Assembly: GCA_034336665.1 (NCBI GenBank)
Contig: JAPFBE010000033.1
Location: 2,356,001-2,420,000, forward strand
Direction: 5' to 3'
Length of the DNA: 64,000 bases
Source of the DNA: Luscinia megarhynchos
Taxonomy: Eukaryota > Chordata > Aves > Passeriformes > Turdidae
Under the pieces are notes generated by a model that had not been told where the DNA came from, made no database searches, and saw nothing but the letters and a program-made list of their open reading frames with translations. Every line of letters begins with the position of its first letter. Position 1 is the first letter of the stretch. Of the stretch, positions 10,783-21,670 are shown piece by piece. The position numbers and the translations under genes were made by a program.

Positions 10783-12354
10783 CCGCGGGCTCCTGCCGCC
10801 GCACCTACAGCCCACGTGGTCCTGGGACCTGCTCCCCTGGTCCATCCAGCATCCCTGGGCCCTGCGATCACTCCCCCTCAAGCCCCCGCGGTCCCTTCCA
10901 GTTTTCCCGTAACCCTGGAACCCCCTACCCCCGCCCACGTGGCCGCGAAAACCCACCCCCCCACCCACGTGGCCGCTGAACGCCCTCCCTCCACTCCTGT
11001 ATCCCCAAACCCTGCTCCCATATCCCCGAACTGGGCAGTCCTTCCCCCTCATCCCGTGATCCCGAATTCTTTCCCCGCAAAGCTGGCCGCCGCGTCTGCT
11101 CCAAATCTTGCTGCCCCTGCTCTCCCCGCCCCCGCGCCAGTCACTCCCGTTGCCCCGCCCGTTGGCCCCGCCCCTGCACACTCGCCCACCACCATCATCG
11201 CCATCACCCCGCCCACCGCTACTAGCGTCACGCCGACCTCGCCCCCCTCCCTCGCTCCCGGAAGTCCCCCAGCTCCTCCCCCGAGCTCAGGAGCTGCCGC
11301 CATGACGTGCGTGGCTGCGGTCCCTATTGTCCCAAACCCCTTACATACCCAACAAGCTGAAATGTCTGCAGCCGCGCTGGACATGTTAGCTGCAGTCCCG
11401 GGGTGCCAGGGCATGCTTGCCCCTGCGCCGGCCCCGCCGATGGCTGTGGGCCCCTTCCCCACCCAGGAGAAGGGCGGTACTCTCCCCGGAGTTCAGCCAC
11501 CACCAATCCCGCCCCGCACCACTGTGTCGCTGCTTCAGCTCAGCCCAGAGACCGTCGCAGCTCGTCTCCCGGGCCCCTGGTGCTCGGGAGTGCCCCACCT
11601 CCAGTCAGCAGCGTTCACCGTGGAAACGCCGTTCGCCCATCCCCCCACTCAAGACACAACTGCAGCCGTGCTGCTGCCCCCGCCTGAGCGCAGCCTCGCA
11701 GCTGCCCCGAATCATCCTGGACCTCCCCCACCGCCAGACACGGCCGCAGCCACGCTGCCAAAACTGCAGTACCCTGTCTGCGTCCCGCTGCCACCTCCCG
11801 TTTTAGTCCCTCCAGACACAACTCCGCAGCCTGTGCCCGCCAGCGCAACTCAACCCTTCCCGGCTCCTCCCGGTCTAAAGTACCCTGCCGGAGCCGTCAG
11901 CCAGCAGCCCGCCACGCTCAAAGACGCCATGTCCGTCCACATGACACTGGACACTAACACCGCACATGCAAAGAACTCCCCAGTGCCTCCTGCGCCTGCC
12001 CAGCCTCTCTCTCTCCTGAGTCCTAAAGCGTCACTTCAGCAGTATCCCTCTGCAGCCCTCTGTCCGGTACACCAAATGCCTACCCCACCGCAGCCTAAGC
12101 CGCCGGACTTGTCCAGTTCAGCCCTATTATCTCAACCTAGCACACATACTATACAAGACAGAGGGAGAGTTGATGGCATAGCACCCCCCAGTTCTGGCTT
12201 AAAATCTCAGAAACAGCTCAAGAAAAGAATGAAGTTTTATCATTTTCACAAATGCATGTTAATTTTCTTTCTTTGTTTTAGTTTTTATAGTGAAACCTTA
12301 TCTGCAAATCGACCAAAGATGAATGCCTGGGTTGCTTTAGCCAAGTCTGCCTAG
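10783..12354 (+). CDS. Long Pro/Ala-rich open frame (gag middle) running into env start
   Basis: An uninterrupted frame of over 510 codons. Most of it is Pro, Ala, Thr, Ser and Val with PPP runs and HVA repeats (THVAAERP, AHVAAKTH). The usual start codon is missing: the first in-frame Met is well inside, so this is probably the internal part of a gag protein. The last 50 residues change character: a basic stretch (QLKKRMK), a hydrophobic signal-peptide-like segment (MLIFFLCFSF) and NAWVALAK, which matches the env start NVWVTLAN at about 52547. So gag linker and env start are joined, with capsid to pol deleted. GC-rich sequence lowers the stop frequency, so openness alone is weak evidence of coding. 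Confidence 0.5.
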   Translation, partial: PRAPAAAPTAHVVLGPAPLVHPASLGPAITPPQAPAVPSSFPVTLEPPTPAHVAAKTHPPTHVAAERPPSTPVSPNPAPISPNWAVLPPHPVIPNSFPAKLAAASAPNLAAPALPAPAPVTPVAPPVGPAPAHSPTTIIAITPPTATSVTPTSPPSLAPGSPPAPPPSSGAAAMTCVAAVPIVPNPLHTQQAEMSAAALDMLAAVPGCQGMLAPAPAPPMAVGPFPTQEKGGTLPGVQPPPIPPRTTVSLLQLSPETVAARLPGPWCSGVPHLQSAAFTVETPFAHPPTQDTTAAVLLPPPERSLAAAPNHPGPPPPPDTAAATLPKLQYPVCVPLPPPVLVPPDTTPQPVPASATQPFPAPPGLKYPAGAVSQQPATLKDAMSVHMTLDTNTAHAKNSPVPPAPAQPLSLLSPKASLQQYPSAALCPVHQMPTPPQPKPPDLSSSALLSQPSTHTIQDRGRVDGIAPPSSGLKSQKQLKKRMKFYHFHKCMLIFFLCFSFYSETLSANRPKMNAWVALAKSA

Positions 12355-12534
12355 CTAACACAAGTTCTAAAAAACCATTTTCAACCTTTTCAAACATTTT
12401 TCAAAAATTGTGCGTCATAAAGTTATCAGACCATTCTATTTCTATTCATAAAAAGTTGCAAAATTAAAAAAAAATTTAAAAAAAATTAACTGATCAAATT
12501 ACTACCTAGCTGAAAAGTTTGTTCAAAAGTTAAG

Positions 12535-12665
12535 GCTTTGCCTCTTGGCTAAAGGAACTCTGTTTAACTCTGAAATAAGTTTGTTTATTCTAGTAGTAAT
12601 AATTGTAGTTTTAATATTTGTACCCTGCATACTACATTGTAAAATCCAATGTATTACTGGTTAAA
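12535..12665 (+). pseudogene. env: Env transmembrane C-terminal remnant
   Basis: Translation gives GLASWLKELCLTL, a stop, and in another frame a Val/Ile-rich membrane anchor ending in a Cys-containing tail (VPCILHCKIQC). This is the layout of the end of a retroviral TM subunit. It lies just upstream of the purine tract and 3' LTR, its normal place. The rest of env is deleted. Confidence 0.6.
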
Positions 12666-13305
12666 CAAAACGGGGCAATTGTTGGGGAGGATGTGGCAGG
12701 AAAGCCTTAGTTACTGAATTACCATGAAACAGTAGAATAGAATAGGCCCTGGAGATAATCCCCTCTTGATTAAACAATGGTCTCGGCCAGAGAGCAACTC
12801 AAAAGCTCACAAAAGACTTGCCCCCGCCCATAGATTAGATCTTAGAGTTTAAAATGTAACATACTATGCTAATATCGTGATTCCTATAGACTCTATGTAA
12901 ATGCTATAGAATTTGTATCTTGTAGTACATTGGTTAGTGAAAATTAGAATATTCATTATGGAAGAAGTTTTACTGTATTGCAAACTGGAAATCGCTCTCT
13001 TTCCTCCTCTCTCTTCTTTCCCTCTCTTCTCCCACTTCTCTCCCTCTTCTATTACCTCAATACCCTTTTATCCCATTACTCTCTCTCCCTCCCCTTGCCT
13101 CTCTTGCATCCTCTCTTTCTCCTTTTCTTGCTTTCTCTTCTCCCTTCTCTCTCTCACCCTTTTACCCTGCTCCGAGCTGCGCCGGGCAACTCCTAGCAGG
13201 CTCTTTATAATAAACTGCAGCTGTAACGTTTAGCCTACACAGAGCGTTTGAGTTTTGTTCCAGCGACCGTCCTTCCCGATACAAAGTATCCGGCGGACTC
13301 CCGCA
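12662..13305 (+). repeat. Polypurine tract and 3' LTR of the non-autonomous ERV
   Basis: AAACAAAACGGGGCAA (about 12664-12679) is the plus-strand primer tract. The LTR runs 12680-13305, nearly identical to 9425-10045. Confidence 0.85.
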
Positions 13306-13311
13306 CCCTCC

Positions 13312-14100
13312 CACCAAATTATTATAACCTTTGAAATTACGGGGCTTTCAGGCAACGATATGCAAAAACGAATAACAGTTCTCTACTAGAATATATATAA
13401 CGATAGACAAGCAACAACAAAACCAGAAAACCCAATAACAGCCTTTTTCTTGCCTGTCAAGCAATTTTTTCCTTTGGAGTATCTATGACCACAACTGGGA
13501 GGGGGCGCTAATGGCTCGTGTTGAGGCAGAGGGGCTGCAGTGACTCCCCTATGGCTTCAGGGGACAATGTTGGCTCAGGTGGCCTCAGAGGGTGGCTGAA
13601 GCAAGTGCTGAGCCTCCCCCAGGGGGTAATGGCAGCTTTGGGGAGAGACAGAAGTTGGAGGGGGATGTTTCAGTTTTCCCCTGGCTCTCACATGTCCTGT
13701 GTACTGTCCTGGCAACAGAAGCAGCTGCCGAGGCTCCAGTAAGCAGCTGGGAGGTGCTCCCTCTGGAGAGAGGGAGGAGGGAGGCACTTGGTTTTCTCTT
13801 GAGGCACTCATGCAGATGATGAGGGTCTCTCCCAGCAAGGGTGGATACTGAAAATTCCCAGACCAACAGCTGGTCTTGCAAGCAGTGGTTTACTCACAGT
13901 AAAGAGAAACAGCAAGGAAGGTTCAGCAACAGCAGCAAGTCTTCTGGGCAGAAGTCCAGCACTAAAACCTACAACCATCTACCCTCCAAGCTGGGCAAAG
14001 ACTGAACCAGCCCCAGCTAAGAAACTACTAAAAATCACCTTGCTTCTCCCCCTCCCCAAGAACCATTCCAACAGTATGCTAGGTTGCTGGCTACATCTTT
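13312..14100 (-). mobile_element. ERVL-type LTR, right fragment
   Basis: AAATTATTATAACCTTTGAA at 13316 onward matches the sequence following the same point in the LTRs at 27030 and 38888. It is therefore the continuation of 9351-9424. Similarity can be followed loosely to CTTGCTTCTCCCCCT near 14040; the right edge is not defined. Confidence 0.6.
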
Positions 14101-14784
14101 TGTCCTTTAAATCAACATCCATTCACTGTCTCTATGACAAGAAATGGGAAGAAAATTCCGTAAAGGAAAAAAGAAAACCTAACCCCCAACAGCAGGAGAA
14201 TCAGTGCAGAAAGAATCCTTCCATTCAAAACTATATGGCATTTCCCTGGCGGATTCTTTCCTTCCTGAGTCTGGTACCTTTCCAAGAAAGGAGAATATCT
14301 GCTGCCATGCAATATATTCTGGCTAATAAATCTATGTCTCCACTGCTCAGATACTATAAGTATGGTATTAGATATAAATTCCAATAACATAATTTATGCA
14401 GATATTTGAAGGAAAATTAAATTATAAGTGGGATTGTTTGCTATCTACCACAGAGCAGATCAAAATTGGAGGGATCACCAGTAGCAGGCTGTTTAGATTT
14501 CTAACGCAGCTCGATAAAAACAGCTTTATTTGAATAGCATAGTCTTTAGCACTAAGTTACTCATCTCTGAGTTTTGGTTGCCCAACAGTGGTGAAAGGAA
14601 TGAGAAGGAGGTGTCTTTATAAACAACCGTGGGTCTACTGGTAGATAAAGCCATATACTGAAAGATTAAAGAAGCAATGGGTGAAACCATGGATTCCATA
14701 GGAATTCCACTAATTGACACAGACTGTCACTCACCCAAAGCCATGCTAAATCCTTGAATTTAGAGAAAAAGAACAGAGACACAA
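14101..14784. other. No recognisable feature
   Basis: Low-GC sequence. It may be the 3' end of the plus-strand element whose LTR follows, but no coding similarity is seen. Confidence 0.3.
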
Positions 14785-15062
14785 GGAAAAAGAAAAAAGG
14801 GGGGGCATGTATACATTAGAAGGGGGTCTGCATTAGGCAATTCGGGAAGTCTGTACCTCTCAAGTGCCTCAGCCAATGGGGAAAGAGAGAGAGAAATATG
14901 GCTGGGAAATTAGGATAAAAAGGAGACTGTGTCCTCCAACAACTTGAGAGACCTCATGGGAAATGCCCATGACCTCTCCCTTTATTCAAATAAAGTAACA
15001 GGTCTCCTCTGTCTCCTTTTTGGACATAAACCACTTGTGTTTGTGGAATAATTTTCCTGACA
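14785..15062 (+). mobile_element. Polypurine tract and short 3' LTR (plus strand)
   Basis: A strong purine tract (AAAAAGAAAAAAGGGGGGG, about 14787-14805) is followed at 14808 by TGTATACATT. AATAAAG lies at about 14990 and the segment ends near TTTTCCTGACA at 15062. This is the layout of PPT plus LTR. No 5' LTR, duplication or recognisable gene of this element was found in the window. Confidence 0.5.
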
Positions 15063-15901
15063 GTGGGACAGTGGATGAGTTGGACCCTGTTTTTAACTTG
15101 TTTCAAATACAATGTAAAATTAATAAGCATAGAGAATGTTGTCAGATCTTGAGAGAATTAGAGAGTAAGAGACAACATGGGTTTGTGAGAAACAAGGCTC
15201 ACTCTTTAAAATTTTTAAAAGTTTAATAAGGGATAAAAGATACATTACTCAGCTCTGGAGTGCTTAGCAAAATTGCCACAAGCACCTCCTTAGCTTAAAA
15301 CAATTTTGTTATATACTTTTTCATTACATTGGTTAAATGCATATTTATGAGGGTTATACATATTCAAACATTCCTGTGAGCTTACATGCTCCGGAAATAC
15401 TTTTGCTTGGCTTGACCTTTGACTTGTCTTCATACCATCCTGTAGATGAAATTCATATATTTCATTTCTTCTCTAAGTTCTGTTCGGTTGTTTGACACTT
15501 TCAGGTAACCTGGAGGATGAGTCCTTGCATTTTTCTTTTGGTGTTTATTTTCCTGGTTCTTGTCACTGTTATCTTATAATTCAGATAAGATAGTCCATAA
15601 CTACATTGAATAAACACAGCTATTTCACACCATTATCTGAGTTAGTTACACAAATATAAGCATTTAACATTACATACTCTCTATTTTAATATTTTGCGAA
15701 GGCCTAAGCTATAATATATATTTATCACACTACTATTTATATAAGCTACATGGTGCATACAAAAGCTGACAGATTATACTATATTAAAGCAGTTAAAAGG
15801 GGTTACAAACAGTACTATGTCAAAATCGTTGTGATTAATAATAACTTGCAAAAGCCAATACATAAATGCAAAAGCCAATAACTATATTGTTACTTATAAC
15901 A
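15063..15901 (-). mobile_element. Minus-strand 3' LTR (right edge firm, left edge unknown)
   Basis: The right edge at 15901 reads TGTTATAAGTAAC on the minus strand, directly after the purine tract 15902-15922. A minus-strand AATAAA occurs at about 15545. The left edge lies somewhere between about 15063 and 15540. It does not resemble the LTR at 21671-22006, so the two are not a pair. Confidence 0.5.
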
Positions 15902-15922
15902 ATTTCGCCCCTTTGTTTTTTT
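15902..15922 (-). promoter_or_regulatory. Polypurine tract
   Basis: Minus strand reads AAAAAAACAAAGGGGCGAAAT next to the LTR edge: the primer for plus-strand DNA synthesis of the env/integrase ERV to its right. Confidence 0.75.
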
Positions 15923-15949
15923 CTTACTTTATTTCGCTTGAGCTGAAAT

Positions 15950-17630
15950 TTTGAACCTCTGTATTCTTGGCTCACTGATATCTTTTGTAGATCATAAGTG
16001 TCTTTTTTAGGTTCTTATCATAATTTTTTCTTTAATATCATAATTTTCTGTGTTCCTCTTGAGGTTCTTGACTTGGGATTGGTGGGCATTGTTATTATCT
16101 GCATATTTTCAACCACATAAATAATTAATTGGATAAGATATTAAATTAAACATGGAAGAAAAATTAAAATTGTTGTACCACATAGCATTATAAATCCTTT
16201 CTTCTTCCACCAAGATATTCCAAAAAAATTCTCCCACCATTTTTTATTAATTATAGACTCCCAGTTTTGGACTGGTACATGGGCTATTTTCCAGATGTCT
16301 TTGGCTATATCCAAAACTGCATCTCCATTATCATCAGTTTGCAGACAACAATCAGATGTATTAAATTTTTCACAGACGCCTCCATCTTCTGCTAATAAAT
16401 AGTCTAGTGCCAACCGATTTTGATACACTGCAGCTCTGGTTTGCTTTTATTGGCTGGTTATTAATTCCAAGGCTCAAGCTGTTTCATTAGTTATAATTTC
16501 CACAACTACTTGAAGTCTTATAATACAATTTAACATATAAATTGGGATACGATATTCCCAACTCCCATCCTGTGCCCAGGTGGCTGGACCATATATTTGT
16601 ATTATTAATTCAGGAGGCCACTCCTCATTACCCCACTTTTGATATCCCCCAATTTCTCTGATTGACTTTCTTTTCTTCTTTTTAAGGCATCATAGACTGG
16701 TATTCCTAAATTATCTCTGTCTCAGTTTGGTAACAGAAAAAAATCCTGTTTGTATAATGCCTAGGGTACAGCTTTATTTCCATAGGGAAGGGAGTTTTGG
16801 ATAAGCCCTTTCCCCACATATCCAGAATAAGCTGTCTGGTGCTTTCCAGTACTCCTTTCTTTGGTTATTCATGTTTTCCCAAAATTTAGATATTTTGGGG
16901 ATCCCATAATAGGGGTTTTTCTCAGTGCCATTACACAAGAAGAGTTTAATTTCTTTCTCATATTTACAGTTCTTTTTTCTTTCCTGGGTCCAATATTGTG
17001 ACAATTTTTCAGGGATCTACCACATGGAAGTTCCATTATACACTTTATATCTTTTCAGGGTGTTTGTTCTACTTCATTCAAGAATTTTCTTCCCATATGC
17101 CAGAGGCACTCCTATCCTCTTATCTCTGAACTTAATATCTACCCCTCTGGCCTATTTTTCTCCTTTCACGTTGATTCTGTTCCATTTGAGAAGTTCAACC
17201 AGGCCTAGGCTACTACCTTTCCATGGCCAGTCTTTGGTCATTAAAGCTCCCCCAAATACCCAGCAGTTGGTAACATTTAGTTCTTTACTGATTCTTTCCC
17301 CCAAATCTACAAACAAGTTCTTTCCTAACCTTGGGATTTCTATTTCATGTTCTATTTGTTGCTTGAGTTTTGTATATAAATCTCCACGTGGAGTTGGCTC
17401 TGGGTTGGATTGCTGCATTTGCTTTTCTTGCTTGTTTATTATTTATTCCTGTATTAAATCTCATTCCTTTTCTCATTCTCAGGTCTGACTTAGGGAGAAA
17501 CAAACCCATTTTTCTCCTTGTGGGCATCCACAGTTTGATCCTAGGATTTTTGTAACCCAGTACATTCAACCGTTCTGTAGGCAGGTGTCTAATTTAGATG
17601 AATTATAACAGCGTTGGCTGAGGAAGGTAT
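15950..17630 (-). pseudogene. env: Gamma-type env remnant (TM and part of SU)
   Basis: Read right to left. The SU part (17152-17418) has LGKNLFVDLGERI and NVTNCWVF; a CXXC-type motif seems to have lost its second Cys. At 16774-17004 LFWICGERAYPKLP is typical of SU. TM (16141-16428) has NRLALDYLLAEDGG followed by a CX7CC motif (CEKFNTSDCC) and ends in a membrane anchor (GTTILIFLPCLI). Stops and frame changes separate these blocks. It ends about 220 bp before the purine tract. Confidence 0.85.
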
Positions 17631-18002
17631 TGTGGACACTGCTGAAGGCCTAGGCAAAAGCTGTCAGGCCTTTTTCTCAAGTTCTAAGTATTTTTCTAGG
17701 CCATGAAACTTTCTCAGCTCCAGCCAGGATTTTTCCCAGGCTAGAGCCTTTTCCTTTACTGTAAACATAAGAGAAAGAATCATAACAGAGATAAACACCT
17801 GCAAGGTCCCTGAGAAAGCCAGGGAGAAGAGGTGTCTCTTTCTCTGACCAATTATCTGTTTGTATTTTGTTTTGCACGAAATGCCTTATATAAGGCAATG
17901 GTTTCATTTAATAAATTGCTCTTTCTTGCTCTTTCCTGCACCAAGCAAGAGAGTGTCTTGTTGCTGTTTTTTCGCCGCTCCGTAATCCTTTTCAAGGCAA
18001 CA
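17631..18002 (+). mobile_element. Solo LTR, 372 bp, in env
   Basis: Starts TGTGGACACTGC, ends AAGGCAACA, with perfect 6-bp duplication AGGTAT (17625-17630, 18003-18008). TATATAAGG at about 17888 and AATAAATTGC at about 17910 give plus orientation. Same family as 24539-24910 (also 372 bp, opposite strand) and more distantly 21671-22006. Confidence 0.92.
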
Positions 18003-18461
18003 AGGTATGAGCGTAAAAATAAGAACCCTGAATTTTTTAGTGGTACAGTGTTCTGTAGCATTTGTGACATGGATCATTCAAATTCCCAAGAGGGAAAAGA
18101 TTAACAAGGAATAATAGGATTCCAGTATAACATGTACTCCCACCTTCCATGCCTTATGGGATTGCTGCTCACAGTATGTATGTATGATCTTGGTGGCAAG
18201 TATACTGGTTAATCTGGTCTTGCCTCCTATCTTCTTACCATGAAATTATCTATGTCACCTGCTTTTCTTATATTGTGGTTCTTTACTGTTCCTTACTCAA
18301 ACAGCACTTATTAATTTCATTTGCAGAATAGGATCTTATTACATCCCCGTCATATGGAATTGTTGTCCGCACTCAAAATATGGTCCTCGATTTTGATATA
18401 CCATAGCCTCCCTCTCAGCTTCTAGTTGCTCGTGACTATTGGGGAGCATCCATTCAACTTC

Positions 18462-18834
18462 TCAACAGAGCGTTAAAATTGATACTTGACCTCGATTTGT
18501 GTTTGAATTTTTCCCTTTCTCTCGACAAACTTTGCAACACGCTTGCCATTTGGGGAAGCTACACCTCCAAAGCTGGCCACAATTTTCACACTGAAATTGT
18601 ACCCAACTTGAATGTCTTGCATTAGGGTGCTTTAAGCAGGGTATGTGACCAGGAATAAATCCAGGACATGTCTCAGCAGGGAGAGCTGATGGTTTTTCTT
18701 TATGTAGGTCACAGGCAAAAGGAAAAACTCTAGGATCCCCTATGGCCCCAGTGTCTTTTAATTTATATAACCCTGATCCACTCAATTGGGGAGGAAGCAA
18801 ATTACCGTCCCAAATGTTGTGTCAGAGTTTGGAG
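18462..18834 (-). pseudogene. Cys-rich open frame between integrase and SU
   Basis: A frame of at least 113 codons ending at 18462. It carries about a dozen Cys, including CENCGQLWRC and CCKVCREKGK, spaced like a zinc ribbon. It lies where the start of env is expected, downstream of integrase in the same orientation. I do not recognise it. It could be the env leader region, a captured zinc-finger segment or an accessory frame. The sequence 18009-18461 to its left has no clear coding similarity. Confidence 0.4.
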
Positions 18835-18839
18835 AGCCT

Positions 18840-20081
18840 CTGGCCTTTGGGAATACAAAAGAACTGATAAAGCCCACAAGAAAATCCCTCCCAGTCTGGA
18901 TTGATGCGCGGTTGCCCATTGTTTACTTGACACATTGAGCATGTGCATTTTGTTTTAGAGCCATTCTTAGTCCTCCTGTGGAAGTGACAGTTTCCCAGTC
19001 ATTGGGTTCTTCTACTGGTCCTTTTATTCTGCTAGCGTGAGTCCATCCTCGTTCTGCAGTTCATACAGCTGATTCGGTGGTGAGCCGCACCTGAAAGGGA
19101 TCTTCCCATTGTGAGGGTTAAAGGTTGGTCTTTCCATGATTTAACCATTACTCAGTTCCCAGGATTGACATTAGGAATTTTGAAATCTAGGGTAGCAGTC
19201 TCAGGGATTATCCCTTTTTCCTCACAGTCCCTCTAGGGTTTGTGCTATAGACAGGACATATTTCTTGACACTGTACTCCCCTTCTTCCTAAGTGGCAATC
19301 CTATTTGGCAAAATCAGAAAAGGTAACCCAAGCATCATTTCATAAGGTGAAATCCCTAAATCTGATCTAGGTTGTGTTCTAATTCTTAACAAAGCTAGGG
19401 CTAGGCATTTTACCCACAATATTTGGGTTTCAATCATCAGTTGTTAGAGCTCTCTTAAGAGTGATTCATCCTTTCAACCCATCCTGAACTTTGTGGGTAC
19501 CCGGGAATGTGTGTTATTACCATTCCATATCCAGAACTTGGACCACCTGCTATAGTATTTTTGATGTGAAATGGGTTCCTCGATCTGAGCCAATGTTGTT
19601 CACTATTCCATACCAGGGAATGAATAGTTCTAGAAGAGTTTTGCATGCAACATTGGCAGTAGCTTTAACAGTTGGTACTGCCTCTACCCAATGAGTTAAA
19701 TGATCTACCATAACTAGCAAAAATTTCCACCGTTGCACTTGGGGAAGTTCAGAGAAATCTACTTGGATACTTTGAAAGGATCGTAAGGCTAGTTCTCGCC
19801 CTCCTTGGTGTGCTTTCCTCAAGACTTTTTTGTTTACTATTTGGCATATTTCACTTTTCAGTTATTTGCTTAGCTATTCCAAAAATTCCTATGCAACCAA
19901 AATTTCTCAGGAACTGATCACTCAGTGCTTTGGTACCCCAATGTCTTGTTATACATGCTTTCTAATATTTTCCAGGCCAGCCGTTTATTTAACAACTGTC
20001 GCCCATCAGGTAACAACCACTTCCCTTAATTGACTTTTTTTGCTCCTATTTCGAGGAATTTCTTTTCCTCTATTTTGTCAC
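18840..20081 (-). pseudogene. pol: Gamma-type pol remnant: integrase
   Basis: Read right to left. The linker before integrase (LPDGRQLLNKRLAWK) is at about 19985-20035. The zinc-binding domain with CEICQIVNKK follows at 19835-19990, then the core at 19550-19822 with FQSIQVDFSELP and NIGSDRGTHFTSK, which holds two of the three catalytic Asp/Glu. The chromodomain-like C-terminus is at about 19020-19120. Several stops and frame changes. It is cut at 20081 by the LTR edge at 20082. Confidence 0.85.
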
Positions 20082-20205
20082 TGTTGACCTCGCGTTACAG
20101 ATAAAAATGAGACAAGACACCTGTTTTTTCATGCAGAATAGCCAAATTTTTGTTGTACACAGCTCATTTTTATATGGTATCAGAACACACCGCGTTTGAA
20201 TCTAA
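20082..20205 (-). mobile_element. LTR fragment with promoter elements
   Basis: The left edge TGTTGACCTCGCG interrupts pol. On the minus strand CCAATTAG (about 20200) and TATAAAAATGAG (about 20170) look like CCAAT and TATA boxes, so this is R/U5 plus core promoter. The right edge is unclear because GC-rich gag-like sequence follows. Confidence 0.45.
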
Positions 20206-21240
20206 TTGGTCAGGAGGAAGCAGAGGGAAAAAGAGAGAGCGGCCTCACGTCTGCCTCGGCAGAGAAGGGCGGCCAAGACCCTGCAGGCGGGTCGAGCTCT
20301 GACATCGGAGAGGAGGGAGGAGCTGGCACCACCACCTTCTCTGGGGTGGCTGGTGCTGGCAGCTCCCTCACAGCAGGCAGGTTGGGGTCAGCATCGTGGA
20401 CCGACGGGTCGGCACCACCCTTTGCAGGAGGTGACACCGCCCCGGCCAGCGGATTGAGCGACGGCATCGGCATCGTGGAGGGGCAGGCTGATGGCATCTT
20501 CTTGTTGGCAGCGAGTGGCCCCACCGGAGCAGGGGGACTGCCCCCAGACAGCGAGGGCTGCAGGCCGTCAGCACCCAGCGCCGTCAGTGTGGCACAAACC
20601 AATGTTATGATCATCTCAATCGCTGTCTGACCCGCAGCAGTGACAGCGGCGGCGGCGGTGGCAGGGCAGGGATCGATCCCCGCTCCCACAGACGAGAGCG
20701 GCTCCGAGCCCACCGCCGCTAACGCATGCACAGACCCGCAGGTGGCAGCGACTCAGCAGGGTTGCACAAAGACGCCTGCAGGGGAGCATTGGCCGCTGCC
20801 CAGGGACCGGCCCCCTCAGGCCCCAGCGGGAGCGGCTCCGATCCTGCCGCGCGCCCGGACAAGGCAGCGGCGTTCACAAGGGGGAACCTGGCGTCCGCGG
20901 AACGCGCCAGCGGAGCCGGATCGGGCAGAGGCGCCCGTGGTGGGAGGCAACCATCTCCTGTGACGCAGATGGGGAAGGGGCGACCGGCGCCTTTTCCGGC
21001 TTCCGCGTTGCCACATGTAGTAACTTAATACGATTTCCCGGGGAAGAGCGAACAAAACACTGTCCCCAGGCAAAGAACACGCTGCACAGGGGACCGCCCC
21101 GACCGGCAGCCTTTTAGGAAAAGTTACAGAGGAAAGAACCCCGGTGCAGTCTAATTCTGCCAAAGCATCTCTCCATGTTGAGAGTGCAGTTTCCTGTTTT
21201 TCAGATTGTTGAGTCCTCATTTTAAAGACAACTCCATCCT
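20206..21240 (-). pseudogene. gag: Pro/Ala-rich gag remnant
   Basis: Two open minus frames (20210-20731 and 20816-21220) are rich in Pro, Ala, Ser and Gly, with an N-terminal part that includes STWRDALAELDCTGV. They lie downstream of a primer-binding site and LTR (21645-22006), where gag belongs. The composition resembles the Pro/Ala-rich frame at 10783-12354. No capsid or nucleocapsid is recognisable. Confidence 0.5.
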
Positions 21241-21670
21241 AGCAAAAGCTAGTTCACCACTCCGAAATGAGGCAATAGGGTCCTGACCTAAAAGCCCATG
21301 TTACCTCTCTCGGTGGGAGAGGAAACAGCCGAAGATTCCTGTGGATCTCCCGTCCTGCTGCAGTCAGGGGGTCCGCGATCTCCCAGATGGCTCTCGACTC
21401 CGGCCGTCGTCATGGCTCCAGTCCTGGTCCCAGGTTCTCAGTCCTGATTTTCTGGGTTTCTCAGTCTGCTCGGTGCAGCTCTGGCTAGAAAAACCTAGCA
21501 CGGGCTGTACTCCGGTTACGAAAAGCCTCCAGGGTCCGTCCCGGTTTTTACAGGCTGTTCAGCTCCGAGTATATCCCGGTGCTGTCCATCGGTCAGAGAT
21601 CGCTTAAGGCGATCCCGGTCCACTCGAGCGGTGGAGCCTCCAAATGTTGATCTCGGTGGACACCTCCAAA
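21241..21670 (-). promoter_or_regulatory. Leader and duplicated glutamine-tRNA-like primer-binding site
   Basis: Right beside the LTR edge the minus strand reads TTTGGAGGTGTCCACCGAGA (about 21650-21669). This is close to the known tRNA-Gln primer-binding site consensus. Some 30 bases further the start recurs as TTTGGAGGCTCCACCG. The remainder to 21241 is untranslated leader. Confidence 0.55.

Larger units (their letters stand above)
9425..13305 (+). mobile_element. Non-autonomous ERV with two LTRs, no pol
   Basis: Two direct repeats of 621 and 626 bp (9425-10045 and 12680-13305), each starting TGTTGGGG, enclose 2.6 kb. The repeats differ by about nine substitutions and one 5-bp duplication, so the insertion is young. 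A purine-rich AAACGGGGCAAT precedes the right repeat. The element sits inside an ERVL-type LTR; flanking six bases are TCCTCC and CCCTCC, a 6-bp duplication with one mismatch. Inside are a gag-like start, a nested LTR fragment, a Pro/Ala-rich frame, a few residues of env start and an env C-terminal anchor. All of pol is missing, so it needed enzymes from another virus. Confidence 0.85.

Noticed and set aside
10816..12354. The Pro/Ala-rich frame as a host gene
   Set aside because: It is bracketed by paired LTRs, has no suitable ATG at its start and ends with an env start; it is retroviral.
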